From positions 1 through 41,887 of IMG/VR virus record IMGVR_UViG_3300044695_006854: a DNA stretch of 41,887 nucleotides. The stretch is one strand, 5' to 3'. Source of the stretch: a virus. Of this stretch, positions 14,269 through 22,007 are shown in pieces; positions within the stretch are counted from its first letter, which is position 1; each line of letters starts with the position of its first letter. Position numbers and translations under genes: made by a program. The notes beneath the pieces are model-generated. The model was not told the origin of the DNA and made no database searches. It worked only from the letters and a program-made list of their open reading frames with translations.

Positions 14269-15357
14269 ATGCACTACGACCTCGACGCGATCCGCGACCG
14301 CATCGCCCTGCCGGACCTCTACACCGAGGCGGGCTACACGCCCCGGCGGGCGGGATCGGGATTCTCGGGGCTGTGCCCGTTTCATGAGGAACGGACGGGC
14401 TCGTTCTCGATGCGGCTCCACCAGGGGGCATGGCGGGCACGGTGTTTTGGGTGCGGGTGGAAGGGGGATGTGATCGATTTTTACGCGGCGGCTCGGGCAA
14501 CGGATTTCAAGGGGGCGGTGCAGGCGCTCGCGGGCCGATGCGGTCTCGCGCCTCGGGCGGAGGCGGACACGGAGTGGAAACGGCCGGTCCGGAAGGCTCC
14601 GGAGGCGGACGTGGGGAAGAAACCGTGGATGCCGTCGCTGGAGGTGCCGACGACGGCGGAGCTGGAGGCGTTGGCGAAGCTGCGGGGCCTCTCGGTGGGC
14701 GGTCTGGACGCGGCGGCGCGGGCGGGGCATCTGTGGATGACGGACTGGCCTTGGATCTGGGATCGCGAGACGAAACGCCGCACGCGGCGGCCGGATGCGG
14801 TGCGCTCGTGGATGATCACGGACGCGGCGCGATGGGTGGGGCAGTATCGGAGGCTCGATGGAGCGCTCTACCGGATCGGCTCGGACGAGGAGGGATGGCG
14901 GGAATCGAAGAGCTGGTCGACGCGGAATGTGTCCTGGCCAGTCGGGGCCTCGGAGATCGGGGACCGCTGGCGGGTGGTGATCTGTGAGGGATCCCCGGAT
15001 TTCCTGGCATGCTTTTATTTTCTCCACGGGCTGGGGATGCTGGGCGAGGTGGCGGTCTGCGGGGTGCTGGGGGCCTCGAATACGCTGGCCCCGATGGCGA
15101 TGGAGCATTTCCGGGATCGGGAGGTGCGGATCCTGATGCAGGCGGATGCGCCGAAGAATGGCCGGGCCCCGGGGATGGAGGGGGCGCGCCGGTGGCAGGA
15201 ACAACTGCGCAAGGCGGGCGCGGTGGTGACGGTGGGCAGTCTCTACGGGCTGATGATGCCGTCGGGGTCGCGGGTGAAGGATCTGAACGATTTGGCGCTG
15301 TGCACTCGAGGCACGGTGGAGGAGGCGCTGCCGCTCTTCACGGAGTGGGGCTTTTGA
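14269..15357 (+). CDS. DnaG-type primase (CHC2 zinc finger plus Toprim)
   Basis: 362 aa from ATG 14269. The zinc-binding domain has C36-x2-H39 (LCPFHEERTGSFSM) and C59-x2-C62 (ARCFGCGWKGDVIDF), the bacterial primase CHC2 finger. A Toprim-like half follows, with VVICEGSPDFLACF (catalytic Glu around 240) and ILMQADAPKNG near 290, where the usual DxD appears as QAD. It is shorter than cellular DnaG and lacks a helicase-binding domain. Together with the next gene it forms the replication pair of the phage, making RNA primers. Confidence 0.8.
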   Translation: MHYDLDAIRDRIALPDLYTEAGYTPRRAGSGFSGLCPFHEERTGSFSMRLHQGAWRARCFGCGWKGDVIDFYAAARATDFKGAVQALAGRCGLAPRAEADTEWKRPVRKAPEADVGKKPWMPSLEVPTTAELEALAKLRGLSVGGLDAAARAGHLWMTDWPWIWDRETKRRTRRPDAVRSWMITDAARWVGQYRRLDGALYRIGSDEEGWRESKSWSTRNVSWPVGASEIGDRWRVVICEGSPDFLACFYFLHGLGMLGEVAVCGVLGASNTLAPMAMEHFRDREVRILMQADAPKNGRAPGMEGARRWQEQLRKAGAVVTVGSLYGLMMPSGSRVKDLNDLALCTRGTVEEALPLFTEWGF

Positions 15358-15389
15358 CGACGGGTGGAACGAGCAACAACGAACGAGAT

Positions 15390-16958
15390 ATGTCTGAGAG
15401 GAGGACGAAGGAGCCGCGGAAACGCGGAAAAGGCAGCGCGCGCATCGGGCGCCTCGAGGGAGGCCCGGAGGAACCCGCGCGCTTTGTCGAGAACGGGGAA
15501 CCACCGGCGCGGCCGAATTTCGACCCGCAACAGGTGGCGGAGGGGCTGGGGCTGTGGTGGAAATCGGGAAGCGGGGGATCGTTCGTGGTGGGCGGGGTGG
15601 AGGGCCAGGCGTTCGCGGTGTGGCCGGAAGAGGGGATCAAGGATCTGATGCGGGAGAAATACTGCATCGCTCTGAAGGCACACGAGGACGAGCGCCTGAG
15701 CGAATCGAAGCGGGTGTTCCTCTGGACGAGGATGAACCGGTGTCTGGACGAGGTTTTCCCGGCTCTCGCGGGCTACGATGCGGGCGTGCACGTGCTCCAG
15801 AGCGGGGAGCGGGTGCTGGTTAAGACGCAGCCGCGGCGGATCGAGGGGGTGAAGGGGGATTGGACGACGATCCGGGCGATCATCGAGGGCCTGCTCTGCC
15901 AGGGTGGCAGCGGCATCGATCAGACGGATTTTTTCTACTCGTGGTGCAAGGTGGCCTATCTCGCCCTGCGCGATGGCCGGCCGGGACGTCGTCGGCCGGG
16001 CCATGCGCTGATCATCGCGGGCCCGGGGGGCAGCGGGAAGTCGTTCCTGCAGAATCACATCGTCACGCCGATCCTGGGCGGACGGGAGGCCGATCCGCTG
16101 AAGTTTCTTTTCGGCAGCGATGATTTCAACGGCGATGCCTTCGCCGCGGAGCACTTGTGCCTCGCGGAGGTGCCGAGCTCGCAAAAGTCGATCGATCGCT
16201 TCGCCCTGGCGGAGACCATCAAACAGATCGTGGCGAACCCGCTCCAGCGCATGCGCCTGATGCGAACGGAGCCGTGGTCGGTGCATCCGTTTTGGAGGCT
16301 GACGATCACGCTGAACGACGAGCCGGACAAGCTCCGCAGCCTGCCCACGATCACGGAGGACTACGGGGACAAGGTGCTCATTTTCCACGGCAAGCGTTTT
16401 CCCATGCCGATGCCCACGAACACGGACGAGGAGCGCATCGCCTTCGCCGAGCAGGTGGCGAACGAGCTGCCGGCCTTTGTCCACTGGCTGGTGAACGAGT
16501 GGGAGATCCCGGGCCAGCTGCTGCGCTACGATGACGGCCGCGATGCCACCCGGTTCGGATTCCGGGAGTATCACCATCCCATCGTGCGGGATGGTCTCTT
16601 TGACGAAACCCCGCAGGCCGAGCTGCTCATGCTGATCGACACGGCGGAATTCACCGATGAGGGCCGTGGTGGTTTGAAGCTGTGGGATTTGCCCTCCGAT
16701 CGAGGCCACAATGCCGGGATCGAGGGCAAGGTCTGGCACGGCCGGGCCCTGGTCCTCGAGCGCATGCTGAAGGGCGAGGGCGGCTATCAGTGCACCGTCG
16801 ATACCCAGATGCGCGAGCTGTTGCGCCACAATCGCCTGACGACGCTGCTTCAGCGTCTCAACGCCCACCCGGACCTCGGGAAGGGCCAGCGCGTCGACAA
16901 GGCCAAGACGCGGGACTGGCAGGGCTGGCTCATCGGCCGCCCGACCGGCCGCGAGTGA
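15390..16958 (+). CDS. SF3/D5-like replicative helicase (phage P4-type NTPase)
   Basis: 522 aa from ATG 15390. The first ~35 residues are basic and low complexity. The ATPase core has Walker A AGPGGSGKS at about 209-217, a Walker-B-like HLCLAEVPSS near 258, and a sensor-type WRLTITLNDEPDKLRSLP. The C-terminus may be a winged helix (RELLRHNRLTTLLQRL). This is the pattern of D5/P4-type helicases and DUF5906-like phage ATPases. It follows the primase, from which it is separated by a short word repeat (15359-15389). Confidence 0.75.
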   Translation: MSERRTKEPRKRGKGSARIGRLEGGPEEPARFVENGEPPARPNFDPQQVAEGLGLWWKSGSGGSFVVGGVEGQAFAVWPEEGIKDLMREKYCIALKAHEDERLSESKRVFLWTRMNRCLDEVFPALAGYDAGVHVLQSGERVLVKTQPRRIEGVKGDWTTIRAIIEGLLCQGGSGIDQTDFFYSWCKVAYLALRDGRPGRRRPGHALIIAGPGGSGKSFLQNHIVTPILGGREADPLKFLFGSDDFNGDAFAAEHLCLAEVPSSQKSIDRFALAETIKQIVANPLQRMRLMRTEPWSVHPFWRLTITLNDEPDKLRSLPTITEDYGDKVLIFHGKRFPMPMPTNTDEERIAFAEQVANELPAFVHWLVNEWEIPGQLLRYDDGRDATRFGFREYHHPIVRDGLFDETPQAELLMLIDTAEFTDEGRGGLKLWDLPSDRGHNAGIEGKVWHGRALVLERMLKGEGGYQCTVDTQMRELLRHNRLTTLLQRLNAHPDLGKGQRVDKAKTRDWQGWLIGRPTGRE

Positions 16959-17340
16959 CGGAAAGCGCGCTTGTGTGGTGTGCTGTGGCGCGCGCGTGGT
17001 ACCCTACCCGCCACGTTCTTTCCTTACTGCCATCTAGGATGGTGGCGGCGTGGCGCTTTGGCGGCACGTGCGGCCTCGTTCAAGCGGGAAATCCGTCTGC
17101 GTATCGTGGTGAGTCCGGACCAATAGGAAAGAGATCGGAAGGAAGGTAAACAAGCTGCCAGAGTACCACAAGACTCCGGAACCCAGTCCGCAGTAGGGCG
17201 GGCCCGTGGTACCCGGACCCGTCACGGAGGGTCGGCGGCCGTCACGCTCGGCTGCATGTTTCGAGCTGACGGCTGTGGCTGAGGCGCTCAGGTGTGCGGC
17301 TTGAAAAAATCGACTAGGAGACTTCTACCCGGCCGCGGCG
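16959..17340. ncRNA. Gene-free region with many hairpins: candidate structured RNA
   Basis: No credible ORF on either strand. Pairings visible include GTGGCG/CGCCAC (from about 16986), GCCATC/GATGGT near 17030, GTACCAC (about 17161) with GTGGTAC (about 17204), a second copy of CGTGGTACCC near 16996 that could compete for the same partner, GACCC/GGGTC near 17220, and CTGAG/CTCAG near 17285. Composition is less codon-like than its surroundings. It lies between helicase and terminase genes. Whether it is transcribed as an RNA or is DNA-level structure for packaging cannot be decided here. Confidence 0.35.
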
Positions 17341-17377
17341 CGAAGCCTGTTCGGGTTTCCCGGTAGACGCGCAGGGG

Positions 17378-17465
17378 GTCGCGACATGTGGGGATGCGAC
17401 GGGGGCGATGGGGTGGGTGGGTCGTTTTTTTGGGGAACGTGTCGCTTTGACAAATTTTGCGACAT
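17378..17465. promoter_or_regulatory. Possible cos/terminase-binding or operator region
   Basis: Repeated GCGAC/GTCGC words directly before the small terminase gene: GTCGCGAC palindrome at 17378-17385, GCGAC at 17396-17400, TGTCGC near 17440 and GCGACA near 17459, the last two forming an inverted repeat across TTTGACAAATTTT. Position and repeats suit a terminase-binding cosB-like site or a late-gene operator. Confidence 0.4.
17447..17465 (+). promoter_or_regulatory. TTGAC start-proximal element (small terminase)
   Basis: TTGAC followed by 14 nt and ATG 17466. Its position supports this start over an in-frame TTG at 17457. Confidence 0.55.
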
Positions 17466-18119
17466 ATGCCGAAGGATGAATACTCGGATCTGCGACAGGC
17501 CTATGCGGCGGCTTCGGGGGTGACGTTGCGGACGGCGCAGCGGCATCAGCGGTCGAACCATCCGGACTGGCAGCGGTTCATCGGGGTGACGGCGGGGCAG
17601 GCAGTGAAGCGCGGGGCGATCGAGAAAGCGGACGCGGCCGCGTTGGCGGCGGTGTCGCCGCACCGGCCGGAAGAGGAGCCGCGGTTCTATGAGGTGGACG
17701 AGAAGGATCTGGCACCGGCGCAGATCAACGAAAAGCGCGCCTGGGAGATCCACCGGCGGACGTTCGAGGAATGGCGGCGACAGCTCGAGGGAGTGCACGG
17801 GGAGCCGATCATCGCGCTGGCGTTTGCGAAGGAACTGCCGCGGCTGCGGGAGGACTACGAAAAGGCGCGGGCGGCGCGGGAGCGGTGGGAGATCGAGCAG
17901 CGGCGGCTGATCCCGTCGCATGAGTTCGAGCGGTTCGTGGGGCAGTTCCTGATCCCGCTGGCGGAGCTGCTGAAAAATCTGCCGGTGGAGCTGCCGGTGA
18001 TGATGAATCCGGACAATCCGAGCTATGCGCGGGAGCGGGTGCTGGAGTGGTTGAGGGGCAAGGCGGAGCTGCAGATCTCGGAGATGCTGCGGGGGGCGGA
18101 TGAATTCCTGGCGGCATGA
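17466..18119 (+). CDS. Terminase small subunit
   Basis: 217 aa. A short N-terminal HTH-like region (DLRQAYAAASGVTLRTAQRHQR) would bind the packaging site. A long acidic helix (about 65-150) and a C-terminal domain (FVGQFLIPLAELLKNLPVEL) follow, like Nu1-type small subunits paired with GpA-type large subunits. It overlaps the large subunit by ATGA. The non-coding region upstream is the likely recognition site. Confidence 0.7.
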   Translation: MPKDEYSDLRQAYAAASGVTLRTAQRHQRSNHPDWQRFIGVTAGQAVKRGAIEKADAAALAAVSPHRPEEEPRFYEVDEKDLAPAQINEKRAWEIHRRTFEEWRRQLEGVHGEPIIALAFAKELPRLREDYEKARAARERWEIEQRRLIPSHEFERFVGQFLIPLAELLKNLPVELPVMMNPDNPSYARERVLEWLRGKAELQISEMLRGADEFLAA

Positions 18120-19945
18120 ACCGACTGGCTTCGATCGTGGCTCCGCACTTCCGGTTCGACCGGGCGCCTTCGGTGACGGACTGGGCGGAGAAGAATCTGC
18201 GGCTGCCGCCGGAGATGTCGCCCAGGTCACACGGGCCGTTCTCGGTGCGGTCCCGGCCCTGGGCGCGGGAGCTGCTCGAGGTGTGGCATCCGGAGAGCGG
18301 GGTGCGGAAGTGTGATGTGGCGGCCGGCGTCCAGATCGTGAAGACGACCTCGATGGTCGTGGGGATCTGTTACCGCATGTGCTATTCGCCGGTGCCGGTG
18401 ATGATCGTCGGCGGGATGTCGGCCGACTTCGCGAAGCGGGAGATCTCGACGAAGCGGCTGCATCCGCTGATCAATGCGAACGAGGTGCTGCGCCGGTTGA
18501 AGCCATACGATCCGAACCAGTTCGGGAAGGGGGAGATGATGATGGCGTATGCTCCGATTTTGGTGACGGGGGCGGGGTCGGACACGAACCTGGCGGGATC
18601 GACGCAGGGGATCGTCGCGATCGATGAGGCGGCGAAGATCCTCCAGGAGGCGAGCGACGAGGCCCCGGAGGCGCACCCGATCCGGTTGGCGGAGGACCGG
18701 ACGAAGGACTTCCTCGGGAGCGAGTTCGTGTGGAAGAGCTCGACGCCGAATTCGCCGAATCACCTGTTCTGGCAGGACGTGCAGGCGGGGACGTTCACGC
18801 ATCTGTATGTGCCGTGTCCGCACTGCGGGGAGTATTTCCCGTTCGAATTCGAGAGCCGGAAGGGCGGCGAGGTGGCCAGCGCGGTGCAGCTGGGGGAGAC
18901 GATGGACGAAGGGAAGCCGCGGGAGTATCGGTCGGTGGTGTGGAGCCAGGCGGCGCGGAATGAGGACGGCACCTGGGACGAGCAAAAGGTGCGGGAGACG
19001 ACGCGCTACATCTGCCCGCACAACGGCTGCGAAATCCGGGACGAACACAAGCCGCGGATGCTGGAGGCCTACGAGGCGCGGGATCACAATCCGCGCGCGA
19101 GTTCGTCGCACCGGTCGTATCGGATCCCCAGCTTCTATGCTCCGACGCGGCGGTTCTCGGATCTGGCGATGGCGTTCCTCTCGCGGGGGGATTTGTTCTC
19201 CACGGGGCTGCAGGTGTTCTTCAATCACGAGCTGGCCCTGCCCTGGACGGACATCGATCTGAGGTTGAAGGACGAGGATCTGTGGGCGTGCCGGGCGGAG
19301 GGTGACATCGCCTACGTGCGGGGGATGGTGCCGTCGAAGCCGGGGGTGTTGTTCGCGGCGGCGGACATCGGGCAGACGGCCTCGCACTGGTGCGTGGCGA
19401 TGATCGATGCCGAGGAGAATCTGTGGGTGGTGGACTGGGGCACGGTTCTGTCGATCGACGATTTGCTGAAGCAGCCGGGGCAGTGGGTGTATCACCGGGC
19501 GGGGAAACCGGAGGCGAAGATGCGCCCGCACCGGGGACTGGTCGATTCCGGCGACTTCACGAGCGACGTCTACAAGATGTGTCAGCGGAGCGGCCGGTTC
19601 TGGTGGCCGTCGAAGGGATCGAACGCGACGAGCGGGGAGTGGGGCCAGTCGAAGCTGGCGGCGTATCCGGGGCTGATGCTCTACACCTACGTCGACAAGG
19701 TGGCGAAGGATGAGCTCTACGATCTTCGCATCCACCGGAAAAGCGGGCGGCGGGTCTTCCTGCCGGCGGATGTGACGACGGATTTCGTGGACGGGCTGCG
19801 GGGGCAGGAGCGGGTGAACAAGGGGATGAACGCGCGGTGGAAGGATGTGCGCGAGGATCACTACGGGGACGCGCTGAAGCTGATCCAGGTGTTGAGCTGG
19901 ATCTTCTCGGGATCGCGGGCCCCGGGGGATGAGACGGCGCGTTGA
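18116..19945 (+). CDS. Terminase large subunit, GpA family
   Basis: 609 aa, normal length. The opening VTDWAEKNLRLPPEMS is typical of lambda gpA-like terminases. The ATPase has a degenerate Walker A (AAGVQIVKTTSM, about 68-80) and Walker B (QGIVAIDEAAKIL, about 163-175). A zinc-binding knuckle CPHCGEYFPFEFE with a second CPHNGCEI follows. The nuclease domain begins near residue 416 (AAADIGQTASHWCVAMID) with later acidic residues (LVDSGDFTSDV). It packages genomic DNA into proheads; GpA relatives mostly cut at cos sites. Confidence 0.9.
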   Translation: MNRLASIVAPHFRFDRAPSVTDWAEKNLRLPPEMSPRSHGPFSVRSRPWARELLEVWHPESGVRKCDVAAGVQIVKTTSMVVGICYRMCYSPVPVMIVGGMSADFAKREISTKRLHPLINANEVLRRLKPYDPNQFGKGEMMMAYAPILVTGAGSDTNLAGSTQGIVAIDEAAKILQEASDEAPEAHPIRLAEDRTKDFLGSEFVWKSSTPNSPNHLFWQDVQAGTFTHLYVPCPHCGEYFPFEFESRKGGEVASAVQLGETMDEGKPREYRSVVWSQAARNEDGTWDEQKVRETTRYICPHNGCEIRDEHKPRMLEAYEARDHNPRASSSHRSYRIPSFYAPTRRFSDLAMAFLSRGDLFSTGLQVFFNHELALPWTDIDLRLKDEDLWACRAEGDIAYVRGMVPSKPGVLFAAADIGQTASHWCVAMIDAEENLWVVDWGTVLSIDDLLKQPGQWVYHRAGKPEAKMRPHRGLVDSGDFTSDVYKMCQRSGRFWWPSKGSNATSGEWGQSKLAAYPGLMLYTYVDKVAKDELYDLRIHRKSGRRVFLPADVTTDFVDGLRGQERVNKGMNARWKDVREDHYGDALKLIQVLSWIFSGSRAPGDETAR

Positions 19946-19960
19946 CATGCCTTCGGGCGC
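19942..19960 (+). promoter_or_regulatory. TTGAC start-proximal element
   Basis: TTGAC (19942-19946) contains the terminase stop TGA; 14 nt to ATG 19961. Confidence 0.5.
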
Positions 19961-20275
19961 ATGACCTCGCAGCGCGTGCTGGTGAATTCCTATCTGGCGT
20001 CCGCGAGGGCGGCGGCGACGACGCAGGCGGGCCGGTTGGCCTGGCTGGAGGCGCGGCGCGCGGCGCTGTCGGAAGAAGTGGAGGGCGGCGACTGGGAGGT
20101 GGGATCGACGGCCTACGACGGGCACTCGGCGACTTCGCGGCGGATGGCCTCGGCTCAAGCGCGATTGCAGGCGGTGTTCCGAGCGATCGAGGTGCTGACG
20201 GCCAACGAAGACGCGACCTCGGACAGCGGCACCGGGATCCTGATCCCCCGATTCTCGGGACTGCCTCACGCCTAA
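19961..20275 (+). CDS. Small head-tail joining (gpW-position) protein
   Basis: 104 aa. Helical N-terminus (YLASARAAATTQAGRLAWLEARRAAL), then SAYDGHSATSRRMASAQARL-like helix-loop-helix organisation and a short tail. It lies between terminase and portal, the place of lambda gpW. Sequence resemblance to gpW is weak, so the call rests on size, helix content and position. Confidence 0.45.
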   Translation: MTSQRVLVNSYLASARAAATTQAGRLAWLEARRAALSEEVEGGDWEVGSTAYDGHSATSRRMASAQARLQAVFRAIEVLTANEDATSDSGTGILIPRFSGLPHA

Positions 20276-20276
20276 G

Positions 20277-21917
20277 ATGGAAGCACGTTTGCAAAAAGTA
20301 TTCGCGTCGCTGAAGGCGGCGATGGGACGGAAGGCGGCGGCGGCGGATCCGGCGGGCGCGATGCGATCGGGCCGGCCGCAGGCGCATGGCACGCTCTCGA
20401 CCTCGAGCAGCTACAGCGACTCGACGCCGTTCGGGAATGCCACCACGGGATACCGGACGCGGTCGAGCTCCAGTCTGCTGGAGCTGCGCGATGCCCAGCC
20501 GGTGCAGCGGCGCGAGGCGATGCGGAACTCGCGCTTCCTGGCGGCGAAGCTGGGGATCATCAAGGCGCTGCACCAGAACACGACGCGCTACTCGATCGGC
20601 CGCGGGTTGATGCCTTCGAGCGGGTGCCGGGATGAGGAGTGGGCGCAGATGGCGGATGAGCTGTTCTACGAATGGGCGAGCCGGAAGAGCTACGACATTC
20701 GCGCGGAGATGACGCACTTCGAGGCGCAGAAGATCATCCTGCCGGACGTGATCCGGGACGGCGATGCGGGCGCGGTGCCGGTGAGGAACTTTTTCGGCGA
20801 GCCGGCGGTGCAGCACTTTCCCAGCGACATCATCGGCGATTCCGCGGGCGAGTCGATTTTCAAGACGAACCCGGGATGGCGCTGGCGCGAGGGGATCCTG
20901 CGGAATTCGATCGGGGCCCCGGTGGCCTTCCGGGTGCTGCGCGATTGGCGGGACCGGCAAAGCGATCCGCAGGCGCGGGCCTATTGGGATTACCCGGCGC
21001 AGAATTTCTGGCACGTCGGCCGGAACCAAACGATGCACGCGAACCGGCCGCTGCCGTGGATCCACCACGGCGACCAGAGCGCGATCCAGATCCTCGACCT
21101 GAACGTGCTCGAGATGCAGGCGGCGAAGCTGAACAGCTACTTCGCGGCGGCGATCAAGGTGACGGAGAACGGGATGCCGGCGGGGATCGCGGATCTGCTG
21201 ACGAAGGAGACGGAGTCGATCCAGACGGGACGCGATGCCGAGGGGAACGCGGTGACCTCGCAGGTGGAGCGGAGCTATCTGAACCTGATGGGCGGCGCGG
21301 GGATCCCGGTGCTGGAGCCGGGCGAGGAACTGCAATTTTTCAAGAACGAACGGCCGAGCACGACCTTCGCGGGATTCATCGAGTATCTGATCGCGGACAT
21401 CGCGATCGGGTTTGGCGTGCCGGTGCAGTTTGCCTGGGGACTCACGGGATTGGCGGGACCGCACGCGCGGCTGGTGCTGCAGCAGGCGGACTGGTTCTTC
21501 CAGGACGTGGCCGATGTGCTGGTGACGAATTACTGTCAGCCGGTGTGGGAATCGTTCATCGCGGATCAGATGAACCGTGGGATCCTGCGGCCGCCGACGC
21601 CGGGCACGAACTGGCGCTCGGTGCAGTGGCAGGGGCCGGGCTCCATGACGATCGACAAGGGCCGCGACGGGAAGCTGTATCTGGAAATGGTGTCGGCGGG
21701 GATGGGACGCCGCGCGGCCTGGCATGAGATGACCGGCAAGCACGGGAAGACCGAGCTGATGAAGACGGTGAAGGAGGTGCGGTATATCATGGATCTCTGC
21801 GACGAGGCCGGGGTGCCGTATGAGTATGTGTTAGGGAAACAGGCGGCGAATGCGGGGAGCGCGATGGATCCGATGGCAGTGGCGGAGGAGATCGCGAGCC
21901 GGATGGAAAGCGCGTGA
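20277..21917 (+). CDS. Portal protein, lambda gpB family
   Basis: 546 aa from ATG 20277. The family pattern is clear: an N-terminal low-complexity arm, AMRNSRFLAAKLGIIKALHQ, TRYSIGRGLMPSS, the FYEWASRKSYDIRAEMTHFE helix, VIRDGDAGAV, and later LDLNVLEMQAAKLNSYFAAAIKVTENG and FSKN-like stem segments (FFKNERPSTTFAGFIEYL). It forms the dodecameric DNA channel at the capsid vertex. The C-terminus includes MDPMAVAEEIASRMESA, and the stop lies at the edge of the second 26-bp palindrome. Confidence 0.9.
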   Translation: MEARLQKVFASLKAAMGRKAAAADPAGAMRSGRPQAHGTLSTSSSYSDSTPFGNATTGYRTRSSSSLLELRDAQPVQRREAMRNSRFLAAKLGIIKALHQNTTRYSIGRGLMPSSGCRDEEWAQMADELFYEWASRKSYDIRAEMTHFEAQKIILPDVIRDGDAGAVPVRNFFGEPAVQHFPSDIIGDSAGESIFKTNPGWRWREGILRNSIGAPVAFRVLRDWRDRQSDPQARAYWDYPAQNFWHVGRNQTMHANRPLPWIHHGDQSAIQILDLNVLEMQAAKLNSYFAAAIKVTENGMPAGIADLLTKETESIQTGRDAEGNAVTSQVERSYLNLMGGAGIPVLEPGEELQFFKNERPSTTFAGFIEYLIADIAIGFGVPVQFAWGLTGLAGPHARLVLQQADWFFQDVADVLVTNYCQPVWESFIADQMNRGILRPPTPGTNWRSVQWQGPGSMTIDKGRDGKLYLEMVSAGMGRRAAWHEMTGKHGKTELMKTVKEVRYIMDLCDEAGVPYEYVLGKQAANAGSAMDPMAVAEEIASRMESA

Positions 21918-21941
21918 TTTGTCTGCATATGCAGACAAATC
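21916..21941. repeat. 26-bp palindrome, copy B
   Basis: Perfect 13+13 palindrome beginning GATTTGTCTGCAT. It starts at the last base of the portal stop codon and is followed by a GACAAAATCATG element. Second copy of the site at 14172-14197. Confidence 0.75.
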
Positions 21942-21948
21942 CGGAGGA

Positions 21949-21983
21949 GGGAGACAAAATCATGGGGGGTGGAATCATGGGGG
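21949..21983 (+). repeat. GACAAAATCATG element, copy 5
   Basis: Full-length bipartite copy between portal and protease genes, in non-coding sequence. Confidence 0.8.
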
Positions 21984-21988
21984 ATAGG

Positions 21989-22007
21989 TTGACAGGTGGG
22001 CAGGGGC
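21989..22007 (+). promoter_or_regulatory. TTGAC start-proximal element (head protease)
   Basis: TTGAC then 14 nt then ATG 22008, which favours this start over GTG 21996. Confidence 0.55.

Noticed and set aside
17080-17330. Group I intron
   Set aside because: GCGGGAAA, CCGCAG and GACTA recall P, Q and R elements, but no S-type partner follows and the region interrupts no gene.
17447-17465. TTGACA as a standard -35 promoter box for each late gene
   Set aside because: With 14 nt to the start codon a -10 box would fall within the gene; no TATAAT-like match is present before the starts.
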